Of a DNA stretch of 64,000 nucleotides, positions 62,601-64,000 are shown piece after piece; within the stretch, counting starts at the first letter, position 1; each line of letters starts with the position of its first letter. Below the pieces are notes generated by a model. The model was not told the origin of the DNA, did not search any database, and saw only the letters and a list, made by a program, of their open reading frames with translations. A program made the translations under genes and the position numbers. This DNA is from Serilophus lunatus (Eukaryota > Chordata > Aves > Passeriformes > Eurylaimidae). Location: contig VXBA01002399.1 of NCBI GenBank assembly GCA_013399895.1, positions 62,001 through 126,000 of the forward strand, given 5' to 3'.

Positions 62601-64000
62601 AGACATGCATTAAACCCTTGTTCCTGCCTGGAGTCATGTGTCTTCATCACAAGAAGTCCTTTCTGACTGAGACCACTCAAGGGAGCCTTTAGGCTCAGAA
62701 GAGCAGAGACCATCCTTCTGGGGTAAAAAAAATGGCAACATAGGCACTTTACCTGGGATAGGCTAAAGCAGAAGGGTCAAACATATGTCTGTGGTGAAGA
62801 CCAATGTGTGGAGAGTGATAGACAAAAACACAAAAAAGGTATTTTTCTGTCCTTTACAACATTAGATTTCCCTCATTTAGCAATGCCATGACATTATTTA
62901 TTTGAAAGTAGAGTCCATTCCTAAACACATGGTGCAGAATCCCTGCTAACACCACCTCAAAAATGTGTATCAAGTGTGTGCTTCTGAGTACCTGCCTCTG
63001 TGAATCATGTTATCACTCATCAGCCATTGCCTGTGGTCTGTCAGTGCTTGTGTTCCACCATTAACGTGCACAGGGATATTCCAAAGGGGAAAATTGGAGT
63101 GTGTGTCCTGACAGTTGCTCATACCTACACATATGCTAGGAAATCAATCATCTCAAGCTTCTACAATATTTCCTCCATGATTTTCAGAGTCCCAACTCTC
63201 CCCAAGAAGCAAGGGGTTGGACTCCTGTAGGACTTCCTGACCTCGTATGGTTTCCACAAAGTAGCAACAGTCAATGGAGTCAGTATTTCCACAGCACAGC
63301 AACATCAGCTTCTGGGCTAACACATCTGGTCCCATGTTTGTGGCAGTGGCAGTGGCGTATGTTTCCAGAGAAATTTCTTTCATCATTCCAAAGTTTTTCA
63401 TTTGTGTATCAGAATGCATGTGTCTCCTGTGCAGGGCAGATGTTTTTTTGTGTTGCAATCCTAGTTATCCAGACCAATGGACCTGCTGGGGCACAGCACA
63501 TATCCTTGCTTTCTCAGCACATAGGTTTCTCTCTAATAGAGGGACAGTGCCTTGCAAGACCACATTGCAACATGCACCCCACCAGGGTGTGACCAGTGAG
63601 TGCAGCTGTACCCAGACCTGCAAGATCAGATGTACTCTGAACTCTTACATGCTATTTCCACGAGCCTAGAAGCAGGGGTAACTGGCATGACTCGGGTCAC
63701 ATCCAGTTTTGAACACAGGGACAGACAGGCATAGAAAATTGTACAATGGCAGAGTTGTCCCTAAGCACTCACAAAACGTTCATGCAACAACACCTCCCCT
63801 AAAGCAATATGCTTTATCCCAGAATTTATTGCATCTACTGTTGCCATGAAAGTCCTTGGTATATGTACATATGTTGTTCTTCAGCTAATTTGCTCAGAGT
63901 GTTGTCACCTATGTCTACTGATAGTTCAGTGCTAATGCCAATGATACATTTTGTGACAAAATAGTGAAATATAAATATATTTTAATCATCTAGATTCTTG
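59601..64000. other. Non-coding stretch to window end
   Basis: About 4.4 kb without a recognised gene or repeat. A small purine-rich patch (agaaagagaaagagaaagagg, 60723-60743) and a G run (61219-61226) are present. The 131-codon frame at 63274-63669 has no recognisable content. Confidence 0.4.

Noticed and set aside
63274..63669. Plus-strand open frame of 131 codons, overlapped by another frame on the same strand and one on the opposite strand
   Set aside because: Three overlapping open frames indicate a low stop density by chance. Its content (many Cys and Ser) matches no family.
1..64000. A bacterial-type operon, defence system, prophage or CRISPR array
   Set aside because: The window has vertebrate repeat content, no dense coding and no arrays of regularly spaced repeats.

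Overview
This window looks like about 64 kb of bird nuclear DNA from a draft short-read assembly. It is AT-leaning and CpG-poor, and no long open frame belongs to a recognisable host gene. Its dispersed repeats are typical of birds: CR1 LINE copies of several ages and ERV long terminal repeats (LTRs) of avian types. A 276-base N run and one isolated N mark assembly problems. I see no bacterial, plasmid or phage features. Most of the window is probably intergenic or a large intron.

Layout. 0-2 kb: an old CR1 tail (minus strand) and an (ATGGG)n G-rich microsatellite. 2.9-4.3 kb: a fairly intact CR1 reverse-transcriptase/3' segment with an N gap over the catalytic region. 8.3-10.6 kb: a decayed CR1 copy split by an insertion with minus-strand LTR features. 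12.2-12.8 kb: a minus-strand CR1 tail split by an ERVL-type LTR. 21.7-21.9 kb: an old tRNA-derived SINE. 23.6-23.7 kb: an AT-rich nested inverted repeat. 25.4-26.9 kb: an RTE-like non-LTR retrotransposon, unlike the CR1 background. 32.4-33.7 kb: two unrelated plus-strand LTRs, the second followed by a primer-binding site for tRNA-Ile. 47.5-48.5 kb: a long minus-strand ERV LTR carrying a perfect hairpin. 50.2-50.8 kb: a plus-strand ERVL-type solo LTR. 53.4 kb: a good candidate for one host exon. 57.8-59.6 kb: an ancient minus-strand CR1 ORF2 fragment of about 1.8 kb.

The most unusual item is the RTE-like element. CR1 is the normal avian LINE, while RTE elements are sparse in birds, and the documented avian case (AviRTE) was attributed to horizontal transfer involving filarial nematodes. 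This copy keeps one reading frame for about 1.4 kb. It is broken only by three TGA codons, each where the family has arginine, and by an apparent in-frame deletion just after the catalytic FADD box, with an N at the junction. Whether it is AviRTE itself cannot be decided without a comparison.

Apart from the possible exon there is no gene set here that works together. The window is mainly a record of layered retroelement insertions. Family names and boundaries are from pattern recognition, not a database search.
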